Made by a program: the position numbers and the translations under genes
DNA from: Bacillota bacterium
GTDB lineage: Bacteria; Bacillota; Clostridia; Oscillospirales; Ruminococcaceae
Assembly (NCBI GenBank): GCA_023433405.1
Contig: JAEZCT010000060.1
Coordinates: 1-26,338 of the forward strand
Length of the DNA: 26,338 nt
Direction of reading: 5' to 3'
Shown here: piece after piece, positions 1-6,110 of the stretch
How positions within the stretch are numbered: position 1 is the first letter of the stretch
How the letters are laid out: the number at the start of each line of letters is the position of its first letter
Notes under the pieces: model-generated
What the model saw: the letters and a program-made list of their open reading frames with translations, nothing else
Databases searched by the model: none
Told to the model about the DNA's origin: nothing

Positions 1-60
1 TAGCATATGCTTTATTCGATTCCATGCTTCATCGCTTATTTCGTATCCATTTGTCATCAT
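1..60 (-). CDS. IS5-type transposase, N-terminal 20 residues (runs off left edge)
   Basis: Only the first 20 codons are inside the window. They read MMTNGYEISDEAWNRIKHML, which resembles the start of IS5-group transposases carrying the DUF4096 domain, where the pattern is an aromatic residue, then S/T-DE-x-W-x-x-I/L-x-x-L. In that family the protein would be a DDE transposase moving its own insertion sequence. A GGGTGA ribosome site lies a few bases upstream of the start (60-58), and a plausible promoter precedes it. Two adjacent ATG codons are possible starts. The call rests on a short stretch and on recall of the family, so the exact IS group is uncertain and completeness cannot be judged. 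Confidence 0.5.
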   Translation of the reverse strand, partial: MMTNGYEISDEAWNRIKHML

Positions 61-78
61 TTTTATCACCCAGCATCT

Positions 79-107
79 ATTCTATCACTCTTTGTGCGTT
101 TCTACAA
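79..107 (-). promoter_or_regulatory. Promoter of the truncated transposase gene
   Basis: On the minus strand a TTGTAG -35 box (107-102) and a TAGAAT -10 box (84-79) are separated by exactly 17 bases. They lie about 20 bases upstream of the transposase start. The sequence just outside it (105-122, minus strand GGGTCTATCCGACAATTG) has the look of an IS terminal inverted repeat, but the partner end is outside the window. From about 123 to 297 the DNA is A/T-rich and I see no gene in it. Confidence 0.45.
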
Positions 108-297
108 TTGTCGGATAGACCCTAATCCCCTCAAAAAGAGTAGATAAAAATCCGCGTGAAAACCCATAAATTAAAGCTTTTCACTTGATTTTTATACTCT
201 TTTAAATCTGATATTAGTATTAGCATATAAAATAAACGTATGTTCTTTATAATGATGTCATATAATCAAAACGGCATGGGATTAGCGAACAATTTTT

Positions 298-735
298 TTA
301 CTCGGTGGTGAAAAATTGGACTCTGTAAAGAAGCAGCTCGCGTGCAGCCACAATTTGCATTGCCTGCTGGCTCATATCACTGGGCTTAAACGATGTCATT
401 ATCGCATCGGTAGGCGAACCTATTACCGGCACTGCCTGCCCAACTTTATTGGTTAGCCCTTCCGGCAGCTTGACCTGATCATAAAAAACCTTATGGAACG
501 CCATGGTTTTTTGATGATGCATCATCATCGCCCTTGTTGATGTATATCTGGTTTACAAGCATGCCGGTAACCGCAGCCTGCCCGTGATAAGAATTTTTAA
601 TCTCGTCCCACGACATATACGCAACGGGGTAAAGTTCATACCCACCGTTTTTTTGTATATGATCAGCTCCTTGACGCTCTGCGTCATCAGCATAGCAGAC
701 ACGCCATCTATTGTTGTTTTTTAAAACGATGAGGA
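298..735 (-). pseudogene. Frameshifted phage portal protein fragment (relic prophage)
   Basis: Two minus-strand frames join near 525-535 to give one portal-like reading. The upstream part (about 735 to 533) contains YMSWDEIKNSYHGQ, AAVTGMLVNQIYINK; the downstream part (528 to 298) continues AMMMHHQKTMAFHKVFYD and then VGQAVPVIGSPTDAI and PSDMSQQAMQ. From memory this run resembles the central region of a portal family in Bacillota phages. The first frame stops at 493-491, and the second stops at 300-298, so neither makes a full portal of the usual 450-600 residues. The fragment has no N-terminal or C-terminal part. It is not related to the intact portal at 18656. I infer a decayed older prophage; the family call is moderately sure, the frameshift is directly visible. 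Confidence 0.5.
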
Positions 736-737
736 CG

Positions 738-920
738 GTATCCCAGGCATCTCCTTACGAACTGCGGCATACCTTTGTTTCTATCGCCAAGGCACTTCCC
801 GAAGGATTGCTTAAGACGATTGTAGGCAATAGTGAAGATATGGACACGCTTGGCACCTATGTACACGAAGTAATAGGCGAGGTCGAAAAACTGCTACCCT
901 ACTCTATGATGTGTTTTTAG
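738..920 (+). pseudogene. C-terminal remnant of a tyrosine integrase
   Basis: About 60 codons survive. They include SPYELRHTFVSIAKALPEG, matching the catalytic H/R-x-x-R-H box of phage tyrosine recombinases, followed by VGNSEDMDTLGTYVHEV, where the tyrosine of GTYVHE sits at the nucleophile position. The N-terminal DNA-binding and most of the catalytic domain (the first conserved arginine) are missing, so it cannot be active. It differs in sequence from the intact integrase at 1074-2129. Its 3' end points at the tRNA-derived attachment site 85 bases away, the usual place for an integrase of an element that used that site. It abuts the portal relic head to head, suggesting a deletion joined the two. 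Confidence 0.65.
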
Positions 921-962
921 AGCATTTAAAATTGCATGTGTGTTATAAAGTGTGTTATTTGC

Positions 963-1006
963 AAAAAAAAATCCCTTGCAACCGTTGAGATTGCAAGGGA
1001 TTTTTT
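963..1006. terminator. Bidirectional intrinsic terminator next to the tRNA 3' end
   Basis: An 11-bp perfect stem (ATCCCTTGCAA at 971-981 with its complement at 991-1001) encloses a 9-base loop. A run of A's lies on the left (963-970) and six T's on the right (1001-1006), so it can end transcription on both strands. On the minus strand it follows the tRNA CCA end directly, as expected for the native tRNA terminator; on the plus strand it would end the integrase relic. Confidence 0.85.
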
Positions 1007-1034
1007 GGCGGAGAAGGAGGGATTTGAACCCTCC
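1006..1034 (-). other. attL: 3' end of a tRNA-Ser-like gene used as attachment site
   Basis: The minus strand reads GGAGGGTTCAAATCCCTCC (1034-1016) and then TTCTCCGCCA. This is a complete T-arm (stem GAGGG/CCCTC, loop TTCAAAT), the 3' acceptor strand CTTCTCC, a G discriminator and encoded CCA. The G discriminator and acceptor sequence fit bacterial tRNA-Ser. The next bases to the right do not form a variable arm or anticodon arm, so no intact tRNA exists here. An integrase gene begins its 3' end only 40 bases away. I infer this is the att core: the phage duplicated the tRNA 3' end and the intact tRNA should be rebuilt at the right-hand junction outside this window. Confidence 0.75.
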
Positions 1035-1073
1035 AATAGATGCTATAAAGCGTTGATATCATGCGGTTTTTAA

Positions 1074-2129
1074 TTATTCGTGTTGCTTTTCGTGTTGCAT
1101 AATGCCGTCAAAGTAGCTATTTGCCTTTTGTTTTGCCATAGCCGCCTCATCCTCAAATGTGTACTGATAGACACTCTTGAGGACGTTGTCGGTAGCCCAC
1201 CCGCCCATTTCCATAACATATTTATCCGGGACATTTTGAGCGTGCATGATTGCCGCAAAACAGTGCCGCAGACTGTGGATTGTGTATGGCGGCATACCGT
1301 GTTGCATCATCAAACGCTTAAATTTCTTTAAGACCCACCCCGGGGTGCTTGTGAATATCTGCCCGGTTTTAACTTGCGCTTGTCGCTGTGCCATCAGCGC
1401 AGACAAGCGCTGCGGCATGATTACAGTGCGGGTGCCAGCCGTTGATTTAGTTGTATCTTTGGTAACATACTTATTATTTTCGTCTGGTATCCGTGATTCG
1501 TGGATGTATATTGCCTCCCCTTCAATGTCCTCTGCGGTTATGGCAAAAATCTCACTTTGGCGTAGGCTGCACGTCAAGGCCAACAGTACATGGCATTCGA
1601 TGTCGGGAGCATCTTTGACAACGGTCATGATTTTTTCCGCGTCGGCTTTCGTCGGTACCAGTATCCGCTTGTCCCCTTTGGCCTTGAGGGTAACCTTATC
1701 CACGGACAGTTTAAAATGCCCCATAACTGCTGTGATGAACCCGAACTGGTTGGCAACGCTCTTTGCGGAGTATTTTGGGGCGTTGTCGTTCATTTGCTTT
1801 TGGATGATGTCGGATTCATATATTTTTTTAAGGGGCTTATCCTTGAGCAGAGGGAACGCATTGCGTTGCATAATACGGTAGCCTCTAATGGTCGACGGCG
1901 ACAAGAGGTTGGACTTGCTGTCAATATACTTATCTGCTGCCGCATCAAAGGTAATACTATCGACCGACACCGGTTTCTTAGCAGACATCAAATACTCGGA
2001 GGCCGCAAACTCGGCCTCCTTTTTTGTGTCCGCAGTAAACGACTTGTATTGCCGCTTCCCCTCCGCGTCCTTGCCGGTGTAAGCTAAAACTCTCCAGCTC
2101 CCGCTGGGGAGCTTTTTTGCTTTGGCCAT
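1074..2129 (-). CDS. int: Phage tyrosine integrase
   Basis: This 351-residue protein would catalyse site-specific integration and excision at the adjacent tRNA-derived site. Residues 1-50 form an arm-type DNA-binding domain (GSWRVLAYTG, then GKRQYKSF). Residues about 58-150 look like the SAM-like core-binding domain. The catalytic domain shows R190 in LTCSLRQSE, H285-S-L-R288-H289, W311 in MGGWAT and the probable nucleophile Y321 in SVYQYT. Full length for the family. The ATG at 2129 is preceded by AAGGGGGAG. It is the last gene of the leftward lysogeny operon and lies beside attL, the standard position. The R190 neighbourhood has Q instead of the commoner R after it, which is not a catalytic change. 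Confidence 0.95.
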   Translation of the reverse strand: MAKAKKLPSGSWRVLAYTGKDAEGKRQYKSFTADTKKEAEFAASEYLMSAKKPVSVDSITFDAAADKYIDSKSNLLSPSTIRGYRIMQRNAFPLLKDKPLKKIYESDIIQKQMNDNAPKYSAKSVANQFGFITAVMGHFKLSVDKVTLKAKGDKRILVPTKADAEKIMTVVKDAPDIECHVLLALTCSLRQSEIFAITAEDIEGEAIYIHESRIPDENNKYVTKDTTKSTAGTRTVIMPQRLSALMAQRQAQVKTGQIFTSTPGWVLKKFKRLMMQHGMPPYTIHSLRHCFAAIMHAQNVPDKYVMEMGGWATDNVLKSVYQYTFEDEAAMAKQKANSYFDGIMQHEKQHE

Positions 2130-2145
2130 CTTTATCGCTCCCCCT

Positions 2146-2433
2146 TTATACCCATGCGGTAGCCTCGTCCTCCGAGGAGTTGCCGCCGGAGTTGTTGTGT
2201 GCGCCCAACGCAGCGGTGAGGGCGTCTATATGCTCTCGCTGGCCATTTATTATCCAGTTGAGGTATGCTATATAACCCCACGTCAAAACAAGAACTATTA
2301 ACATGATAGTTATCGCCCGGCGTAGCCGTATTATATATTTGTCCTTCGCAGAGATTGCTTTAATTTGTTGACCGCACCAGCCGCAAAAATTACTGTAATC
2401 AGGTGTGGTTCTTTTACATTTGGGGCACAGCAT
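2146..2433 (-). CDS. Zinc-ribbon single-pass membrane protein
   Basis: I do not recognise a named family. The 95-residue product has an N-terminal zinc ribbon with C3/C6 (CPKC) and C17/C20 (CGWC), a basic stretch (residues 26-39), one transmembrane segment (about 41-62, IMLIVLVLTWGYIAYL) and a polar tail. The arrangement predicts a cytoplasmic zinc ribbon tethered to the membrane. An in-frame start 20 codons upstream exists, but the ATG at 2433 has a fitting AGAAAGCAGG site and begins right at the zinc ribbon. It lies in the lysogeny operon between ImmA and integrase, so it is likely expressed from the prophage. Superinfection exclusion or another lysogenic conversion role is possible but unproven. 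Confidence 0.7.
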   Translation of the reverse strand: MLCPKCKRTTPDYSNFCGWCGQQIKAISAKDKYIIRLRRAITIMLIVLVLTWGYIAYLNWIINGQREHIDALTAALGAHNNSGGNSSEDEATAWV

Positions 2434-2474
2434 GCACGCACCTGCTTTCTTCTTTTGCGCTAGGAGGAGGAGAT

Positions 2475-3314
2475 TCAAAAGCCGTACAGCCATTGTTCTT
2501 CGGCTTTTGCAAAAGAAGCCTGTAATTCCGGTGACATCTTGAGTGGTTCTTTGCTGCTATGAGCGTGACGAACGACTTGAGACTCCGCCGCAAGAGGCTC
2601 TTTCCTTGCAATACGCTCTGGCGGTGCATCGGACGGTGTAGGAAGATCATCTTGCCATTCTTTTTCAAGCATTTCATTTTCAATATCGTCAATTGATTTC
2701 ACTTTTATCCTGCGATTTTTCTGTTCAGTATTTGAAATCACTTCAACAGCAGACAGCGGTAATCCGCTTAAGTATTGATGAATTTCGTATCGCAAACTTT
2801 CACAGCGATAATGTATCACTGCCGGACTTACTCCAAATTCATACGACAGATCCTCTTTCATGGCTACAATATCCTGCCAACTTTTGAACGGCCAGTATGA
2901 CGCTATCCGAGGAAGAAGAAGGCAAAAAGGAACAAGCAATTCTGCACCGCCCTCATTTGCCTCCCACTCGAAAAAGCTAACCGATGGATCTCTTTGAGTT
3001 TTGAGGTTAACGCATGAAAAGCTATCTATGCCCTTACCTCTGTGTTTAAATTTGTGGGTAATCTCATGGGCACAGTCAAAATTCATTTCTCCGGCATTTC
3101 TGTTAGAATTCAATATAATGACGTCCGATTTGTTGCCCATCATAATAGCGCCACATAAACCATTTGTATTAAATTTGCGTTGTCTCAATTCAGTGTTGGG
3201 AAGATTCCCGCAAATATCAATCGCGTCAACTGGATAATTTGAAAGAGTAATCCCAAGCTCTTTTCGCAAGTCAGCTACAAAATTATACAATTTGTGCTTA
3301 GTCGAAATCCCCAC
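2475..3314 (-). CDS. ImmA/IrrE-family metallopeptidase
   Basis: A 279-residue zinc metalloprotease of the COG2856 family. It carries H83-E84-I-T-H87 (HExxH) and the downstream glutamates in WEANEGGAELLVP (E118, E121, E125), one of which would be the third zinc ligand. In ICEBs1 the homologue ImmA cleaves the partner repressor ImmR to release the element, and IrrE/DdrO works similarly. Here it sits directly downstream of an XRE repressor (3330-3653), 15 bases apart, so cleavage of that repressor is the likely role. The start is GTG at 3314 with AAAGGAAGGG upstream. Residues about 190-279 are a charged, proline-containing tail longer than in minimal family members; its function is unknown. Confidence 0.85.
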   Translation of the reverse strand: MGISTKHKLYNFVADLRKELGITLSNYPVDAIDICGNLPNTELRQRKFNTNGLCGAIMMGNKSDVIILNSNRNAGEMNFDCAHEITHKFKHRGKGIDSFSCVNLKTQRDPSVSFFEWEANEGGAELLVPFCLLLPRIASYWPFKSWQDIVAMKEDLSYEFGVSPAVIHYRCESLRYEIHQYLSGLPLSAVEVISNTEQKNRRIKVKSIDDIENEMLEKEWQDDLPTPSDAPPERIARKEPLAAESQVVRHAHSSKEPLKMSPELQASFAKAEEQWLYGF

Positions 3315-3329
3315 CCTAGCGCCCTTCCT

Positions 3330-3653
3330 TTATTTATTTCTTTCTTTGTGCGCTTTGTATACCGCCAACAAAAAATCTGCGTCGTCCTTATCGAGCCCTA
3401 GTGGTTCTAGTCCTTTTTTTAATCTAAAAAACGAACTATCAAGCTCCGATTCGTCGGGGCTTTTTTCGCGCCCCAACAGATAATCTACTGACACCCCAAA
3501 GTAGTCAGCAACCTTGACTAATCTATCACCGGAAGGTATGGCTTCATCCCAACGTCTTAATGTCCCGTTGCCAAAATCCATTTTACGTTCAAGTGAGGCT
3601 AACGTCTCATTTTTTTGATCGCATAAATATTTAATCTTCTCAAGTAGCGTCAC
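3330..3653 (-). CDS. XRE-family phage repressor (CI-like)
   Basis: A 107-residue helix-turn-helix regulator. Residues about 1-60 form an XRE domain with the recognition region ERKMDFGNGTLRRW and the closing helix ADYFGVSVDYLLG. The C-terminal part (SFFRLKKGLEPLGLDKDDADFLLAVYKAH) is helical and would mediate dimerisation; there is no LexA-type self-cleaving domain. It is the first gene of the leftward operon and diverges from a second XRE gene at 3881, the usual arrangement for a lysis/lysogeny switch. Start is GTG at 3653 behind GAGGTGA. An operator-like half site (GCTAAT, 3655-3660) lies between that ribosome site and the start. It is the probable target of the ImmA-like protease encoded next to it. 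Confidence 0.85.
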   Translation of the reverse strand: MTLLEKIKYLCDQKNETLASLERKMDFGNGTLRRWDEAIPSGDRLVKVADYFGVSVDYLLGREKSPDESELDSSFFRLKKGLEPLGLDKDDADFLLAVYKAHKERNK

Positions 3654-3676
3654 AGCTAATCACCTCATAAAAATAA

Positions 3677-3706
3677 ATCCTAAAATCGCATATATGCTAT
3701 TGACAA
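3677..3706 (-). promoter_or_regulatory. Leftward (lysogeny) promoter
   Basis: On the minus strand TTGTCA (3706-3701) and TAGGAT (3682-3677) are spaced by 18 bases and lie about 25 bases upstream of the repressor's GTG start. The -35 box overlaps the -35 box of the rightward promoter, so the two promoters are back to back and probably compete. The -10 is a weaker match than that of the rightward promoter. Confidence 0.5.
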
Positions 3707-3728
3707 AAACTTAATTAGCGTGTATTAT
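3700..3728 (+). promoter_or_regulatory. Rightward early promoter
   Basis: Perfect TTGACA (3700-3705), a 17-base spacer, and TATTAT (3723-3728). This is the best sigma-A promoter in the window. It would drive the operon starting at 3881 with a leader of about 145 bases. Confidence 0.8.
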
Positions 3729-3744
3729 TAGCACACAAGCTAAT
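3714..3744. promoter_or_regulatory. Repressor operator overlapping the early -10 box
   Basis: ATTAGC (3727-3732) and its inverted partner GCTAAT (3739-3744) form a perfect 6+6 palindrome with a 6-base spacer. It overlaps the last bases of the rightward -10 box. A further ATTAGC half site is at 3714-3719, inside the promoter spacer, and another (GCTAAT) is at 3655-3660 by the repressor start. Binding here by the XRE repressor would block the early promoter. Site assignment is inferred from symmetry and position. Confidence 0.55.
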
Positions 3745-3766
3745 TTGACCGATAAGAAATACACGC

Positions 3767-3826
3767 AATCAAATCATTCAATCAATTTGATTACGGTTAT
3801 TATTATGTCGGCAACACAATAATAGC
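3767..3826. repeat. Two inverted repeats in the early leader
   Basis: AATCAAAT (3767-3774) is perfectly inverted as ATTTGATT (3785-3792). A second, imperfect palindrome follows: TATTATTATGT with ACACAATAATA around 3798-3825. Both lie between the early promoter and the start at 3881. They could be extra operators (for the second XRE protein) or RNA hairpins; neither has a terminator-like T run. Confidence 0.45.
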
Positions 3827-3880
3827 TTATTTTCTAATCGATGTCAATAGCTTTCAAACTATTTTAATGGGGGTGAAAAT

Positions 3881-4177
3881 TTGCTTTTTGAAAAGATGTC
3901 TGAGCTTTGCAAGGTCAACGGGATTACTTTTTGTCGTCTTGAGAAAGAATTGGGCTTCGCTAACGGTTCGATATCCAAGTGGAGATCCGCATATCCGAGC
4001 GCAGACAGACTAAAAAAAGTCGCGGATTATTTCAACGTCACGACTGACGAACTACTAAGCCGCGCTACCGTCAAATTTTCGGATGATGGCAAACAGATTG
4101 CAGCGCTGTACGACAGTATGCCAAGAGACAAGCAGGACTTAATCAAGTGCTACATAAGCGTGATTAAGGCAAATTAA
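3881..4177 (+). CDS. XRE-family regulator (Cro-like), first early gene
   Basis: A 98-residue helix-turn-helix protein with an XRE domain in residues about 1-62 (EKELGFANGSISKW as the recognition region; ADYFNVTTDELLS as the last helix) and a short helical tail. It is clearly similar to the repressor on the opposite strand: both share the pattern E-K/R-x-x-x-F-x-N-G-(S/T)-x-x-x-W and the A-D-Y-F-x-V end. This suggests that the two bind related operators. Start is TTG at 3881 behind GGGGGTG; the next ATG (3896) would remove the first helix. As the promoter-proximal early gene it is the likely Cro-type antagonist, though some such pairs work differently. Confidence 0.8.
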   Translation: MLFEKMSELCKVNGITFCRLEKELGFANGSISKWRSAYPSADRLKKVADYFNVTTDELLSRATVKFSDDGKQIAALYDSMPRDKQDLIKCYISVIKAN

Positions 4178-4190
4178 GAAAGGAGGCCGT

Positions 4191-4835
4191 ATGAACGAAA
4201 TTGTATTCTTGGAGCCTAACCGACTGGACGCCGAGCCGTTTACCACTAGCAAGGTAATTTCCGAACGCTCCGGCGTGAGCCACAAATATGTCAAGAAGCA
4301 AATTACATCCCACGTTACAGAGTTCGAATCGCTCGGACTTTTGGGTGCATATGCGACCGAAAGTACCGGGGGTAGACCGGAAGAATTTTTCAAGCTTAAT
4401 GAACCGCAATCATCTTTTTTGCTGACACTTCTAAAAAACACCCCTGTTGTTGTGACCTTTAAGTTAGAACTCGTCCGGCAATTTTACCTCATGCGCACTG
4501 AACTTACCCGCCGTCATTTGCTTCGTGAACAACTAAAACCCATACGCCGAGAGTTGACCGACGTTATCAAGGACATCCCGGACGTAAGCAAGTGGGCGTA
4601 CAAACAGTACACCGACCTTGCCTATAAAACCGCCATCGGCAAAAACGCCGCCCAGTTGCGGAAAGAACGCGGGGCAGAATCAAACGCCGCAGCCATTGAT
4701 TATATGACGGCGGCAGAAATTGAAGCTGTTGCAAAACAACAGAACCGTATTGCGGTACTGGTGGACATGGGCATGGACTACCAGCAGGCGAAAGCCACGC
4801 TTATGAACCGTATGATTGCGGGTCAAACAGCTTAA
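4191..4835 (+). CDS. Rha-family phage regulatory protein
   Basis: A 214-residue protein. Residues about 17-110 resemble the Rha (pRha) domain: FTTSKVISERSGVSHKYVKKQI, then EFESLGLL and GRPEEFFKLNEPQ followed by FKLELVRQFYLMR. Rha proteins are DNA-binding regulators of lambdoid and Bacillota phages that interfere with growth in some host backgrounds. The C-terminal half (YMTAAEIEAVAKQQNRI, MGMDYQQAKATLMNRM) is helical and may be an oligomerisation domain. It follows the Cro-like gene by 13 bases with AAAGGAGG upstream of ATG 4191. Strongly predicted as a transcription regulator; the exact target is unknown. Confidence 0.8.
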   Translation: MNEIVFLEPNRLDAEPFTTSKVISERSGVSHKYVKKQITSHVTEFESLGLLGAYATESTGGRPEEFFKLNEPQSSFLLTLLKNTPVVVTFKLELVRQFYLMRTELTRRHLLREQLKPIRRELTDVIKDIPDVSKWAYKQYTDLAYKTAIGKNAAQLRKERGAESNAAAIDYMTAAEIEAVAKQQNRIAVLVDMGMDYQQAKATLMNRMIAGQTA

Positions 4836-4896
4836 TAAGGAGTGAATGCTTTGTACTCTGAAGCTGAGTTATCTTATGTGGAAGGAGGAACCCCCA

Positions 4897-5166
4897 ATGC
4901 CAAAACTCAAACCGACCACCGCTGAGATGCAGGCCCGCAACCTGATTGCAAAGATTGAGTACGGGCGCTCCCTTGCCGGGATTACGAAAACCGAACTCGC
5001 CACTGCCGCCCGTATGCATTACAACACCATGACCTTGCGCTACCATGACCCTAATACATTTACCCTCGGCGAGCTGCGCCGCATCTCTGCCAAACTGCAC
5101 CTGCCGCTTGCGTACCTGCTGAGCGATAAGCAGGAGCCGCCGGAGTTGGAGGTAGTCACCGCATGA
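4897..5166 (+). CDS. Small HTH DNA-binding protein
   Basis: An 89-residue protein with a helix-turn-helix-like core: RSLAGITKTELATAARMHYNTMTLRYHDPNTFTLGELRRISAKLHLPLAYLL. This pattern, including the FTLGELRRISAKL helix, is common in small phage XRE-like regulators. I chose ATG 4897 because GGAAGGAGG lies 6-8 bases upstream. An in-frame ATG at 4846 exists but its ribosome site is only 3 bases away, so the 17 extra residues are unlikely. It ends in an ATGA overlap with the next gene, implying translational coupling. Probably an early-gene regulator or excisionase-like factor; which one cannot be decided. Confidence 0.7.
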   Translation: MPKLKPTTAEMQARNLIAKIEYGRSLAGITKTELATAARMHYNTMTLRYHDPNTFTLGELRRISAKLHLPLAYLLSDKQEPPELEVVTA

Positions 5167-5330
5167 CCCAACTAATAATCACCTGCACCACCCCCGCAGA
5201 CTACGAGCGAGTGCTGGAGGCGATTATCCGGGGCGCATGCAGGGCAGAGACGGACAGGCTCGGCAGGTTGCCGGAGAAATTAAGAGAGGAGGAAAATATG
5301 AGTGGTCAACACGATTATACACGGGGATAG
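5163..5330 (+). CDS. Small protein of unknown function
   Basis: A 55-codon frame starts by ATGA overlap with the preceding HTH gene, has GGAGG 11 bases upstream, and overlaps the methyltransferase start by 29 bases. The product begins MTQLIITCTTPADYERVLEAI and ends in a charged tail. There is no recognisable motif and no membrane segment. Coupling with both neighbours argues for a real gene; function unknown. Confidence 0.5.
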   Translation: MTQLIITCTTPADYERVLEAIIRGACRAETDRLGRLPEKLREEENMSGQHDYTRG

Positions 5331-5973
5331 CCTAACGGTTATGCGCGAGATGGAATCCGAAAGCGTCGATGCCATTATTACAGACCCTCCATACGGGATT
5401 GATTACCAAAGCGCATGGAAACCGAAAGACCGGCGTCTCGGGAAAATCAGCAACGACAAAGCCCCGTTTATCTGGTGGCTGTATGACGCATACCGCGTAT
5501 GCAAAATCGGCGGGGTGTTACTGTGTTTTTGCCGCTGGGACGTGCAGCAAGTATTCGTAGATGCAATTAAACTGGCAGGTTTTACGGTCAAATCCTCAAT
5601 TGTGTGGGATAGGGCAGTACACGGGATGGGTGATTTAAAATCCCAATTTGCACCCCAGCACGATATTATTATTTTTGCCACCAAGGGCGCATATGTGTTC
5701 CCCGGAAAACGCCCGTCTGATGTCATTAAAATCCCGAGAGTTAGCAGCACGGCGCTTTTTCACCCAAACGAAAAGCCGGTTGACTTGATGGCATGGCTCA
5801 TAACCAGTACCACTGAGCGCGGAGCAATTGTTTTCGACCCGTTTGCAGGGAGCGGCGCTACTTTAGTTGCCGCATCCGAAAATGGAAGGCAGTACATAGG
5901 CATTGACATCGATAAACACAACTGCCAAATCGCAACAGACCGAATCAATCAAGTAAAGGCGGTGACCACATGA
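5302..5973 (+). CDS. DNA N6-adenine/N4-cytosine methyltransferase
   Basis: A 223-residue SAM-dependent DNA methyltransferase of the N6_N4_Mtase type. It has the catalytic D28-P-P-Y31 motif near the N-terminus and the SAM-binding FDPFAGSG (178-185) near the C-terminus, the beta-class order, plus HPNEKP (154-159), typical of the family. Full length for small phage enzymes. Start is GTG 5302, 9 bases after GGAGG. No restriction endonuclease is encoded nearby, so it is an orphan enzyme; protection of phage DNA from host restriction or regulation by methylation are both plausible. The target site cannot be read from the sequence. Confidence 0.9.
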   Translation: MVNTIIHGDSLTVMREMESESVDAIITDPPYGIDYQSAWKPKDRRLGKISNDKAPFIWWLYDAYRVCKIGGVLLCFCRWDVQQVFVDAIKLAGFTVKSSIVWDRAVHGMGDLKSQFAPQHDIIIFATKGAYVFPGKRPSDVIKIPRVSSTALFHPNEKPVDLMAWLITSTTERGAIVFDPFAGSGATLVAASENGRQYIGIDIDKHNCQIATDRINQVKAVTT

Positions 5974-6110
5974 CCCGCCGTGAGAAGCTCCAAGCCGCCG
6001 CGTTTATCCTGCTCATGCTCTGCCCCGTCGTAATTGAGGCGTCCATACTGGCGGCTTTGGTCTTGGTGGCGGGGGCTGGGGTGCTTACATATTGGAGTTG
6101 GAGGAGGTGA
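5970..6110 (+). CDS. Small hydrophobic membrane protein
   Basis: A 46-residue product coupled to the methyltransferase by an ATGA overlap, with GGCGGTGA upstream. After a basic start (MTRREK) residues about 8-41 are almost entirely hydrophobic (AAAFILLMLCP, then ILAALVLVAGAGVLTYW), ending WSWRR. This predicts one long or two short membrane helices. No family is recognised. Its size and position recall small phage membrane proteins of unknown role. Confidence 0.55.
   Translation: MTRREKLQAAAFILLMLCPVVIEASILAALVLVAGAGVLTYWSWRR

Noticed and set aside
711..920. 69-codon plus-strand frame as an intact small gene
   Set aside because: Its content is the C-terminal end of a tyrosine integrase and its first codons do not fit; annotated as a pseudogene instead.
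1006..1090. Intact tRNA-Ser gene on the minus strand
   Set aside because: Only the T-arm, 3' acceptor strand and CCA are present; no variable, anticodon or D arm follows to the right.
4846..4899. Upstream ATG start for the HTH gene at 4897
   Set aside because: The ribosome site is too close to ATG 4846 and the extra 17 residues are not like the family; ATG 4897 has a proper GGAGG.
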